A program made the position numbers and the translations under genes. 64,000 bases of DNA from the NCBI GenBank assembly GCA_963819075.1, contig CAWFUP010000004.1:372001-436000 (forward strand), written 5' to 3'. The notes beneath the pieces were generated by a model. That model made no database searches, was not told the DNA's origin, and was given only the letters and a program-made list of their open reading frames with translations. This document shows, one piece after another, positions 1-7,467 of the stretch (position 1 is its first letter; each line of letters starts with the position of its first letter). This DNA is from CAVQBJ01 sp963819075. Lineage in GTDB: Bacteria > Actinomycetota > Thermoleophilia > Solirubrobacterales > Solirubrobacteraceae.

Positions 1-2
1 AG

Positions 3-440
3 ATCGGCTGGGTGACCTGGACACTGGTCGTGATCGGCGGCGGCACCGTGCCGCAGCCAACCCAGATCCTCGCGGTGATTGCCGTGATCTTCGCGCAGCG
101 GCTCGCGAGCACCGACAACGATGGGTGGGCGTTCATCTCCTCGGGCGTGGCGATCGCGGCCAGCGTGGCCGAGATCTTCATTGCGCTCTATCCCAACGTG
201 ATGATCTCCAGCACGAACGGCGCCTACAACCTGACGGTCAACAACGCGGCGTCAGGTCACTACCCGCTCGTCGTGATGACGGTCGTCGCGGTGATCTTCC
301 TCCCGCTCGTGCTGCTGTACCAGGGTTGGTCCTTCTACGTCTTTCGCCGCCGCGTCACGGCCCCGCCCGCCTCGGCCGGAGAGGCGAACCACGCCCCCGC
401 CGCAGTCGGTGAGACTGGCGGCAGCCCTGCCACCAGCTAG
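3..440 (+). CDS. cydB: Cytochrome bd ubiquinol oxidase subunit II, C-terminal fragment
   Basis: The frame is open to the first base, so this is the end of a gene cut by the window edge. CydB pairs with CydA in the membrane-bound quinol oxidase that reduces oxygen with high affinity. About 100 residues show membrane segments and the family's C-terminal signature: a LYPNVMISS stretch, then YNLTVNNAASGHYPL, then a final helix ending LYQGWSFYVFRRRV. A polar tail rich in Ala and Pro follows. A GTG at 12 could look like a start, but the coding frame continues upstream of it. CydA and the rest of CydB should lie just left of the window. The following gene, a broken MMPL exporter, is on the opposite strand. 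Confidence 0.9.
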   Translation: MGWVTWTLVVIGGGTVPQPTQILAVIAVIFAQRLASTDNDGWAFISSGVAIAASVAEIFIALYPNVMISSTNGAYNLTVNNAASGHYPLVVMTVVAVIFLPLVLLYQGWSFYVFRRRVTAPPASAGEANHAPAAVGETGGSPATS

Positions 441-479
441 GCACCTCCCAGGTCATGACCTCGCGGTCACGCACCGCTT

Positions 480-2055
480 CTAAGCGTGACCGAAACGGAC
501 GTCGGGAAGGACCCGTCGCGCCCAGCGCGGTAGGTACCAGGCGCGGGTGCCCATCAGGCGCAGCAGCACCGGCAGCAGCAGCAGGCGGATGAGCGTGGCA
601 TCGAGCAGCACGGCGACGCCGAGGATGACCCCCATCTCCTTCGGCGGCAGCGGCCCGGAGAGGGCGAAGGTGAAGAACACCGCGACCATCACGGCGCCGG
701 CGGCGACGATCACGCGTCCGGAGTGTGCGACGCCGCCGACCATCGCTTCCTTCGCGTCGTGCGTGCGATCCCAGTGCTCTTTGGCGCTGGAGAGCAGGAA
801 CATGGTGTAGTCCATCGAGATCGCGAAGATCATCGCGAAGAAGAACACCGGCCCCCAAGCGTCCAGGAACCCCTGGGGCTGGAAGCCGAGCAGCGAGTGC
901 AGGTCGCCGTCCTGGAACACGAGCTTGGCGATACCGAACGCGGCGCCGGTCGCGAGCAGGTTGGTTAGTACGCCGGCGGCGGCCAGCAGCGGAGCCTGCA
1001 GCGCGAATAGGAGCAGCAGGAACCCGAGCACGAGCACCACGCCGATCACCAGCGGAGTCCTGGCCGACAGGCACGTGCTGTAGGTCGTGGTTCTCGGCCA
1101 CCGCCCCGCCGACGAGAGTCCCGGCGGGCACCGCGGCGCGCAACCGGTCGATCGTGACGCCGACGGCGGGGTTGGACGGGTCCTGGCGCGGAACCGCGGT
1201 GACGAGGGCGAGCCCTCCGTTGCCGGGCTGGACCGGCAGCACCTGGGCGATCCCGGGATCGCCCTGCGCGATGCGCACTACGGTCGCCGCCTGTCCGCGC
1301 GTGGGGACGAGCTGCAGGGGTCCGGTGGCGCCCGGGCCCATGGCGGCCTGCACCTGGTTGTAACCGACGCGCGAGGAGTCGCCGGTGGGCACCACCTTGA
1401 TCGAGGGCATCGACGTCTTCAACTGCGTCACCGGGAACGCGAGCGCGACGAGCACGCCCAGCGCGGGCACGCCAAACATCCACGGGTGGCGCCACAGGCG
1501 CTCGCCCCACGCTGCGAACCGCGCCGAGCGGTGCTCACCGGAATGCGCCCAGGGCAGCGCGAGCTTGTCCACGCGCGGCCCGAGCTTGGCCAGCACTGCG
1601 GGCAGTAGGGTCAGCGTCGCGGCGAGCACGAAGATGACCGCGAGCATGATGCCCAGGCTCATCGAACGAAACGCCGGGCTCGGGACGAGCATCACCGCGG
1701 TCAGCGAGATGAGGACGGTGAGCCCGGAGAACAGGACGGCCTTCCCGGCGGTGTCCATCGTCACCGCCGTGGCCGCCTCGGCGCTCAGCTCCGAGCCGAA
1801 GAAGGCGGCCCGGAAGCGCATCACGATGAACAGCGCGTAGTCGATCCCGAGCGCGAGCGCGAACATCAGCGCGAAGTTCATGGCCCAGATCGAGATCGGA
1901 ATGACACGGGTGCCGAGATACAGCGGCCGGGTTCGTGACTCCCAGGTCGGCCCGGTCCACATGCCGACCTTCTTCGCCAACTCGCCGGCTCGCGACAGCT
2001 GTGCCCCCGCACCGCGGCCACGCACGGCGCGTAGTGACATCCGGAGGGTTGACAT
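480..2055 (-). pseudogene. Truncated and frameshifted MMPL/RND family exporter
   Basis: This is a remnant of a large membrane transporter of the MMPL family. The upstream frame (about 2055 to 1080) holds the first transmembrane bundle with the hallmark GIDYALFIVMRFR and MDTAGKAVLFSG motifs and the following periplasmic loop. Coding then jumps to another frame (about 1080 to 480) for the second bundle, with SMDYTMFLLS and GRVIVAAGAVM. The switch between 1065 and 1085 fits a single-base indel. About 200 residues expected before the GIDYALF helix (first helix and first extracellular domain) are missing, and the gene's 5' side runs straight into an IS element at 2124. It is very unlikely to make a working exporter. 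A complete paralogue lies at 21655-23880. Confidence 0.85.
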
Positions 2056-2123
2056 CCCGCTGTGACACGTGCGATGTTCCGCCTGATGCGGGAGCGACCG
2101 CTCATCGTGCGAAAAGCATCACA

Positions 2124-2145
2124 CCTAAGCCCGGATCCACCGATT
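2124..2145 (+). repeat. Left terminal inverted repeat of the IS1380-family element
   Basis: Twenty-two bases beginning CCTAAGCCCGG and ending CACCGATT. Its reverse complement matches 3745-3766 at 19 of 22 positions. It lies about 195 bp downstream of the transposase stop codon. Confidence 0.8.
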
Positions 2146-2339
2146 CGCTGGGTGGGAGGGCGTGGAATCGGCCGTTGGGAGGGTGATGGCCTGGTTGGGC
2201 CGGTGGTGAGGGCCGATGGGCGATCGATGTGGTCGCTTGGGCCGGTTGCGTGGGCCGGTTGCGGTGTTCTCGCGCAGCGCTGGTCGCGCCTTGCGGGCGG
2301 GGAATGGCTGTTGGGTGGTGAGGTTGCCGGTGTCGGTGG

Positions 2340-3641
2340 TCAGGCGGCGGGGAGCGCGCGGATTCTCGCGAGCGCGGTGATGTAGTCGCCGTGCCAGGGC
2401 CACCGTGCGGGAAGGTGCAGCGTCCAGGAGCGGCCGTGGCGGGTGAGGCGCCCGGCGATCGTGATCAGTCGCCGGCGCAGGGTGCGGGCGGCGCGGATGG
2501 TGGTGTCGGGCAGCCCGATCAGTTGTGTCCATCTGAGCAGGTTGTGCGCGAGCGCGCCGAGCACGGTCCAGGCGCCGTTGGCGTTGAACTCGCCGGAGGG
2601 GAAGTGCGCCAGCGCCTGGTCCTTCAGATCGGCGATTACCTGTTCAACGACGGCGTGGTCGCGATGCTCGGCCTCGACGATGGTGATGTCCTGGGTGCGG
2701 TTGGTGATGAAGCAGAAGTGACGCCAGTCGGGCCACAGCTGCGCCTGCGCTCCGAGCAGTCGGGTGCGCCGGACGATCAGCCGCCGGTCGCCGTAGGTGG
2801 TCTCGGCGATCTGCGCCTCGCCCTCATCGGGGTATGCGATCGTCTGCCAGGCGTCCTCGTCGACTTGCTCGACCGCCTCGCGGATCCCTTTCTGCATGCG
2901 CACGCCGATCGAGTACTGCCAGCCGGCCTGCTCCAGGCGCTTGAACACCTTGGTGTTCCAGAACCCCGAATCGGCCCGCAGCAACTTCACACCGTTGGCG
3001 CCGGCGCGAGCGACGCGTGCGATGAGCTCGTCGGTGAAACGCAGCATTCCCTTCTGGGTGTTGGCGGATCCCTTGCGCAGGCGGATGTGCAGCACCTCTC
3101 TGGTGTCGGCGCGGGTCGCGAGGATCGGGTGGTAACCGAGTAGCTTGGTGTACCCGTAGGCGGCGCCCTGCTTCAAGCGGCCGCACACCTCGCCGACGAA
3201 GCTGTCCACATCGATTACCAGCCGCTCCTCGCCAGGACCGGCGCCGGCCCGCCACGCGCGCACCAGCGCCTCCCCGAGCAGCGCATCGAGCTGGCGCACG
3301 TGTCCGAAGGTGAACGCGCGCAAAAACGTTCCCAGCGTCGATGGCGCCGGGACCCAGCCACCCAGCAGCCGCCGCGTGCGGCCCGCCCGCAGCACCTCGC
3401 AGTCATCGATGCTGTCCGCGCCGAGCACCATCGCGAACAGCAGCGCCATCACCTTGCGCCCGGCGTTCGCAGCGCCCGGCCGGTCGCGACGCAGCCGCAC
3501 CAGCCGCCCTGCCAGCGCCTCGACCCCAAGCCGCTTGGCGAGCGTCGCGACCAGCATCACTCCCGCGTCCGAGACGGCCCGCTCGTCGTCGAATTTGACC
3601 CGCAGACCGTCCAGTCCGACCGGCTCGTCATCATGCACCAC
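2340..3641 (-). CDS. IS1380-family DDE transposase
   Basis: This 433-residue protein cuts and joins the ends of the surrounding insertion sequence. It has the family's N-terminal block (GADSIDDCEVLR, then PSTLGTFLRAFTFGHVRQLD) and a DDE catalytic core. The first acidic residue is in VIDVDSF (near residue 145), the second in LLRADSGF (near 223), and the glutamate in HRDHAVVEQVIADLKD (near 335), where the spacing and downstream LAHFPSGEFNANGAW motif are typical of IS1380. It is full length for the family and shows no frameshift, so it may still be active. Its start is a GTG; a second GTG follows directly. No other mobile-element gene lies nearby. Confidence 0.9.
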   Translation of the reverse strand: MVHDDEPVGLDGLRVKFDDERAVSDAGVMLVATLAKRLGVEALAGRLVRLRRDRPGAANAGRKVMALLFAMVLGADSIDDCEVLRAGRTRRLLGGWVPAPSTLGTFLRAFTFGHVRQLDALLGEALVRAWRAGAGPGEERLVIDVDSFVGEVCGRLKQGAAYGYTKLLGYHPILATRADTREVLHIRLRKGSANTQKGMLRFTDELIARVARAGANGVKLLRADSGFWNTKVFKRLEQAGWQYSIGVRMQKGIREAVEQVDEDAWQTIAYPDEGEAQIAETTYGDRRLIVRRTRLLGAQAQLWPDWRHFCFITNRTQDITIVEAEHRDHAVVEQVIADLKDQALAHFPSGEFNANGAWTVLGALAHNLLRWTQLIGLPDTTIRAARTLRRRLITIAGRLTRHGRSWTLHLPARWPWHGDYITALARIRALPAA

Positions 3642-3744
3642 GAAGGTGACCTCCTGTCTGCAGGCCCCGGCTGCCCCAATCAGCCGTTAAAGCCCTGCAC
3701 AGGAGGTCATTCTTCTTTCAGCCCCGGACAGAACCAACCCACCC

Positions 3745-3766
3745 AATCGGTGGTTCCAGGCTAAGG
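3745..3766 (-). repeat. Right terminal inverted repeat of the IS1380-family element
   Basis: Mate of 2124-2145. Read on the minus strand it begins CCTTAGCCTGG and ends CACCGATT. It lies about 100 bp upstream of the transposase start. Confidence 0.8.
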
Positions 3767-3827
3767 GGGGCTCCGGCGATGGCGGAGAGCGTGGAATGCC
3801 TCCGGCTTGCGAGCCGAGGCGAGGTCG

Positions 3828-5861
3828 ATGCAGCCGGACTTCGCCATGCGGGACCGCGACCTCATCTCGCGTGCTGTGATGGATGATCTGGAGGATCTCG
3901 CTCGGGACGTCCGAGCGCGCGGCCTCGCCCGCGTCTTCGCTGCCCGCGGGCGCGAGCTCGTCAGTACCCCCGCCGGGCGGCACCTGATCACCGGCGAGAA
4001 CCTCCTCGAGCTCGTCCGCGCCGACCCCGAGCTTCGCTGCGTCGCGGACGGCCCGCTGTCGGAGGGCTCGGGCCGGCTCAGCCACACGCGACGCACGTTC
4101 GTCGCGCTCGCCGCAGCCGGCCTGCTAGAGCCCATGATCGCCAGCGCGCAAACGGGGTCCGCGTCACACCCCCGCGCCACGACAGCACAAGCCCCGCCCG
4201 GCCCGCTCGAGTCCGACGGAAGCCCAGTGGCGTCCTTCGAGGCCACGGAGTTCCAGAACTGGGGTCGGACGGTGAGCAACACACCGGCGGTGACGTTCGT
4301 GCCCCGCACGAAGCAGGGCGTCCAGGAGATCGTGAGATGGGCGTCCGCGCAGAACAAGACCGTGCGAGCGGCGGGCTATCGCCACAGCTGGTCGGACGTC
4401 TTCTCCGCCGACGGCCAGGTGCTGATCTCGATGCTGCCGCTCGACGTCGTCGAGGACCTTCCGGCCTCCGAGCCGGCGATCGATCCGCGGGACGAGCTGC
4501 AGGGAATCCAGCTCGTCGGAACGGTCGTTGAGGGCGGCGTCACGAAGGCGTTGTGCCGCATCGGCGCGGCGACGACCAACGAGCAGTTTCGCCAGTGGTG
4601 CCTGGACGCCGGCGGCGGAGCCTCGGCGTGGACGGTGCCGCTGAACGTGATCATGATCGAGATCACCTGGGGCGGTAGCAACGCGCAGATCTGCCATGGC
4701 GCCGGCCTGGCGCACCCGACGCTCAGCGACCTCGTGACGGAGGTGGAGTTCGTGAACGCCCTCGGCGAGCTGCAGACCGTCTCGGACCCAACGCTCCTCG
4801 CGGCGGCCGCGGGCTGCTTCGGACTGCTCGGAATCGTCACGTCTCTGACGGTCAAGCTCGACCCGATGACCTATGCGACGCTGAAGCCCAAGGCCGTGCC
4901 GCTTGCGCTCGCCGTCCCGCCGCCGCCCGGATTCTCCGTTCCGTCGGCCGTCGACATGAACGGCGTCTCGCAGGCCGACCTCGACCAGGCGGCAGCCAAC
5001 TTCGCAGCGCAGTGCGAGAACTCGTACTACGCCGAGTTCTTCTGGTTCCCCTACCAACCCGACGCATGGGTGAACTGCTGGAACAACGACGGCGCCCGGC
5101 AGGACTCACGGCCGTACCCGAGCGCCTTGGCGACGTCCGTCGAGGAGGCCGAGGAATACCTCATCGAGCTGATCACAGACAGCCTGTTCCGGTTGCTGCC
5201 CGGCCGCGCGCAGGCCGAGCTGTTCGGCTCCCTCGCGATGGCCAACCTCCCCAGCGGCGTCACCATCGTGACTCCCCTCATCGACGCGCTGCACTTCCGG
5301 CGCGGCATCCAGAACTTCCGCTGCCTCGACATGGAGTTCGAGATACCCATCCCGCCCCTGGCCGACGATCCAACCCAACCGGACTGGTCGATGTGTCAGC
5401 GGGCGTGGTGGGACACCATCGCCAGCGTGTACGCGGCAGCCGACGCCCCGATGCGGGTGACCCTCGAGATGCGGATCATGGGCGGCTCAAACATCACGAT
5501 GGCGCCGGAGTACGGAAACAGCCTCGGCACCTGCTCGATCGAAGTCCTGACGAGCCTGATCACGCCCACGGGGCAGTGGACCTCGTTCATGCAGAACCTC
5601 GCGAACCGGTGGACCTCCTACACCGATCCCGCCGGCCGGCCGCTCAACGTCCGGCCGCACTGGGCCAAGCAATGGCAGCAGGTCACCATCCGCGGCCAAC
5701 CGGCAGTCGATTACCTGCGGGACACCGCGTACGCCGACCGTATCCCGGAGTTTCGCGCCGGCCTGCGAGCAATCGCCGCGCAAGGCGGCTTCACCACAAG
5801 CGACCTGCGAATGTTCAGCAACCCGCTCCTCGACAACCTGTTGGGCGCGATCTTCGAGTAG
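3828..5861 (+). CDS. FAD-binding PCMH-type oxidoreductase (VAO family)
   Basis: A 677-residue flavoprotein. The ATG at 3828 follows a GAGGCGAGG stretch; a TTG at 3807 is an alternative start. From about residue 140 a vanillyl-alcohol-oxidase-type FAD domain begins (VTFVPRTKQGVQEIVRWA, then RAAGYRHSWSDVF). The His in this motif is where relatives often bind FAD covalently. The GLAHPTLSDLV and FGLLGIVTSLTVKL stretches complete the domain. The C-terminal half resembles the substrate domain of sugar-lactone and sterol oxidases, but I cannot name the substrate. An odd feature is a Tat-signal-like run (TRRTFVALAAAGL) near residue 85, preceded by an acidic N-terminal segment that lacks any later start codon. 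The protein could be exported only if translation begins close to that run, and I see no such start. Confidence 0.75.
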   Translation: MQPDFAMRDRDLISRAVMDDLEDLARDVRARGLARVFAARGRELVSTPAGRHLITGENLLELVRADPELRCVADGPLSEGSGRLSHTRRTFVALAAAGLLEPMIASAQTGSASHPRATTAQAPPGPLESDGSPVASFEATEFQNWGRTVSNTPAVTFVPRTKQGVQEIVRWASAQNKTVRAAGYRHSWSDVFSADGQVLISMLPLDVVEDLPASEPAIDPRDELQGIQLVGTVVEGGVTKALCRIGAATTNEQFRQWCLDAGGGASAWTVPLNVIMIEITWGGSNAQICHGAGLAHPTLSDLVTEVEFVNALGELQTVSDPTLLAAAAGCFGLLGIVTSLTVKLDPMTYATLKPKAVPLALAVPPPPGFSVPSAVDMNGVSQADLDQAAANFAAQCENSYYAEFFWFPYQPDAWVNCWNNDGARQDSRPYPSALATSVEEAEEYLIELITDSLFRLLPGRAQAELFGSLAMANLPSGVTIVTPLIDALHFRRGIQNFRCLDMEFEIPIPPLADDPTQPDWSMCQRAWWDTIASVYAAADAPMRVTLEMRIMGGSNITMAPEYGNSLGTCSIEVLTSLITPTGQWTSFMQNLANRWTSYTDPAGRPLNVRPHWAKQWQQVTIRGQPAVDYLRDTAYADRIPEFRAGLRAIAAQGGFTTSDLRMFSNPLLDNLLGAIFE

Positions 5862-5947
5862 TCCGCGAGCGGGGCGGGCGTCCTGCCGCTCGGCGATTGC
5901 GCATCGGTGAGGCAGCGCAGGGTCGCCCGTGTGGGACGATTGGTCAC

Positions 5948-6514
5948 ATGGACTCAGGCGCGGCGGATCCGTCCCCAACGATCCGGGAGTTCGATGGCAA
6001 GGCGTTGTACGCGGCCGTGGATTTCAAGCGTCGGGCTGAAGGACGCAGCTGGCCGGGCGCCGCCGCGGCGATCTGGGACATGGCGCCCGCGCTGAATGCG
6101 GCTCGCGACGCGCGCGGACTCGCGAATCATCCGATCAGTCCCTCGACACTGCAGAATCTGGGCAAACGCGGCAACACCAGCTGCCAGCATGCGCTGTTCT
6201 TCCTGCGCTGGCTGGACCGCACGCCGGAGAGCTTCCTGGCCGGCGCCGCCGTCGGCGCCGGCCAGCCGGTCCCGGCCTGCGGCCCGGACCGGCGCCCACG
6301 CTGGGATCTGAAGGCGCTGCACGCAGGGTTGAATGAGTCCCGGACGACCCGCGGGGCCACGTGGGCGCAGACCGCACAGGACCTGCGATGCCAGCCGGGT
6401 CAGCTGACCGGCCTGAAGACCGCCCGCTACGCGACCGGAATGGCGCTCGCCATGCGCATCACCCAGTGGGTCGGCCGCCCAGCTGCCGACTTCATCTACC
6501 TAGCACGCTGGTGA
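5948..6514 (+). CDS. Two-module helix-turn-helix protein of unknown role
   Basis: A 188-residue protein starting at an ATG soon after the preceding oxidase. It contains two related modules. The first begins FDGKALYAAVDFKRRAEGRSW (near residue 16) and includes HPISPSTLQNLGKRG and a TSCQHALFFLRWL segment. The second begins WDLKALHAGLNESRTTRGATW (near residue 118) and includes CQPGQLTGLKTARYATG, AMRITQWVGRPAADFI. Each looks like an XRE-type helix-turn-helix followed by a capping helix, so DNA binding is likely. I recognise the pattern as a common uncharacterised actinobacterial family; no target or partner can be read from the context. No membrane segment or signal peptide is present. Confidence 0.6.
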   Translation: MDSGAADPSPTIREFDGKALYAAVDFKRRAEGRSWPGAAAAIWDMAPALNAARDARGLANHPISPSTLQNLGKRGNTSCQHALFFLRWLDRTPESFLAGAAVGAGQPVPACGPDRRPRWDLKALHAGLNESRTTRGATWAQTAQDLRCQPGQLTGLKTARYATGMALAMRITQWVGRPAADFIYLARW

Positions 6515-6552
6515 GGCGGGGCGGGATTCATTCCTGGCCGCACCCGCTCCGT

Positions 6553-7095
6553 CTAGAGGACGAAGGGAATGAGCATCTTCGTACCGGTCCGGTACGCCGG
6601 ATACGCCGCGGGGAAGGTTGCCGTGAGGTTCTTCTCCTCCACCGACGCGCTGTAGTAGAAGTACCCACCCAGGATTGCCACGATGATGAGGCCGGTCAGG
6701 TTGGTCACGAGCGCGGTTCCGAGCACCCCGGCCAAGAGCCCTGAGTAGATCGGGTGGCGGACGAATCGGTAGGGGCCGGTGGTAACGAGCTCTGGCTCGG
6801 TCTTCTGGGTCATCGGCATCCCCCAATTGCGCCCGAGATCGACACGAGCCCAGATCGCCACCGCGATCCCGGACGCGAACACGACGGCCCCGATCGCTCC
6901 GAGGACCGGACTGTGCACGCTCAGGCTGCCGCCCCGGAAGACGCGCAGGAGAAGGATGATCGACAGCGCGGACACGCCGGTCAGGGGAGTGCGACGCCTG
7001 CCGCCCCTGCCCTCCTTCACACCGAAGGCGGACGCGAGCCAGTACACCCAAAAGATGATCCAGGCGATGGAGATAGCGGTCTGAAGCGAGTGCAT
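6553..7095 (-). CDS. Isoprenylcysteine carboxyl methyltransferase (ICMT)-like membrane protein
   Basis: A 180-residue membrane protein with four to five hydrophobic helices. The C-terminal half has the ICMT/PEMT signature: TTGPYRFVRHPIYSGLL (near residue 105) followed by a long helix and EEKNLTATFPAAYPAYRTGT. These proteins use S-adenosylmethionine to methylate lipids or small hydrophobic substrates. Bacteria rarely have prenylated proteins, so the substrate is unknown. The ATG at 7095 begins just before the first helix; an upstream start at 7134 would add a polar stretch. It is convergent with the HTH gene to its left. Confidence 0.75.
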   Translation of the reverse strand: MHSLQTAISIAWIIFWVYWLASAFGVKEGRGGRRRTPLTGVSALSIILLLRVFRGGSLSVHSPVLGAIGAVVFASGIAVAIWARVDLGRNWGMPMTQKTEPELVTTGPYRFVRHPIYSGLLAGVLGTALVTNLTGLIIVAILGGYFYYSASVEEKNLTATFPAAYPAYRTGTKMLIPFVL

Positions 7096-7467
7096 GGCGT
7101 TCTGCGAGCGAGGCTTGATCAGGGGATGCGGCAAGCCTACGGCTGCAACGAAACGCTGTCATCGACTCCGGGATGGATCTGCGCAGTCCACCCACGGGTG
7201 GATACACGGGCGTGCGCCCGCCGCCCCTGCGCAGCGCGGACGCCCCTGCCAGCCCGCGGCTGTTCTCGGCATGCCGGCGCCTCGAGGTACGGGGTATCCA
7301 CCGGGCGCGAGGACCGATGCTCCCCCCTCCGCGCGGCCACCGCGCATCTCGCCGACGCTTCCCGGACGGGGTCGGCCACCCACCCCAAGCACCTGACCGC
7401 CGGCCGGCCGCGGCGTCTGGCTGAGCGACCGCGTTGCAGCCCGGCTGCCCGTCGCGCTCCGGCCCTG
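7096..7467. other. Intergenic region with no supported gene
   Basis: About 370 bases between two minus-strand genes. No convincing coding frame was found; the ORFs here are arginine- and proline-rich GC artefacts. A 7-bp inverted repeat with a 2-base gap (TCCACCC/GGGTGGA) lies at 7187-7202 and could be a binding site upstream of the ICMT-like gene. Confidence 0.4.

Larger units (their letters stand above)
2124..3766 (-). mobile_element. IS1380-family insertion sequence
   Basis: The element is about 1.64 kb and carries one transposase gene on the minus strand. It is bounded by 22-bp imperfect terminal inverted repeats (2124-2145 and 3745-3766, 19 of 22 matching) that begin CCT, as IS1380-type ends do. 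The four bases outside each end (CACA left, GGGG right) do not match, so no target duplication is visible. That suggests a deletion or rearrangement after insertion. The truncated MMPL gene ends at its left side, and nothing like the missing MMPL N-terminus is found on its right side. Confidence 0.8.

Noticed and set aside
4164..5057. Long open frame antisense to the flavin oxidase
   Set aside because: High GC at third codon positions of the real gene opens the opposite frames; the translation is Arg/Val-rich with no domain.
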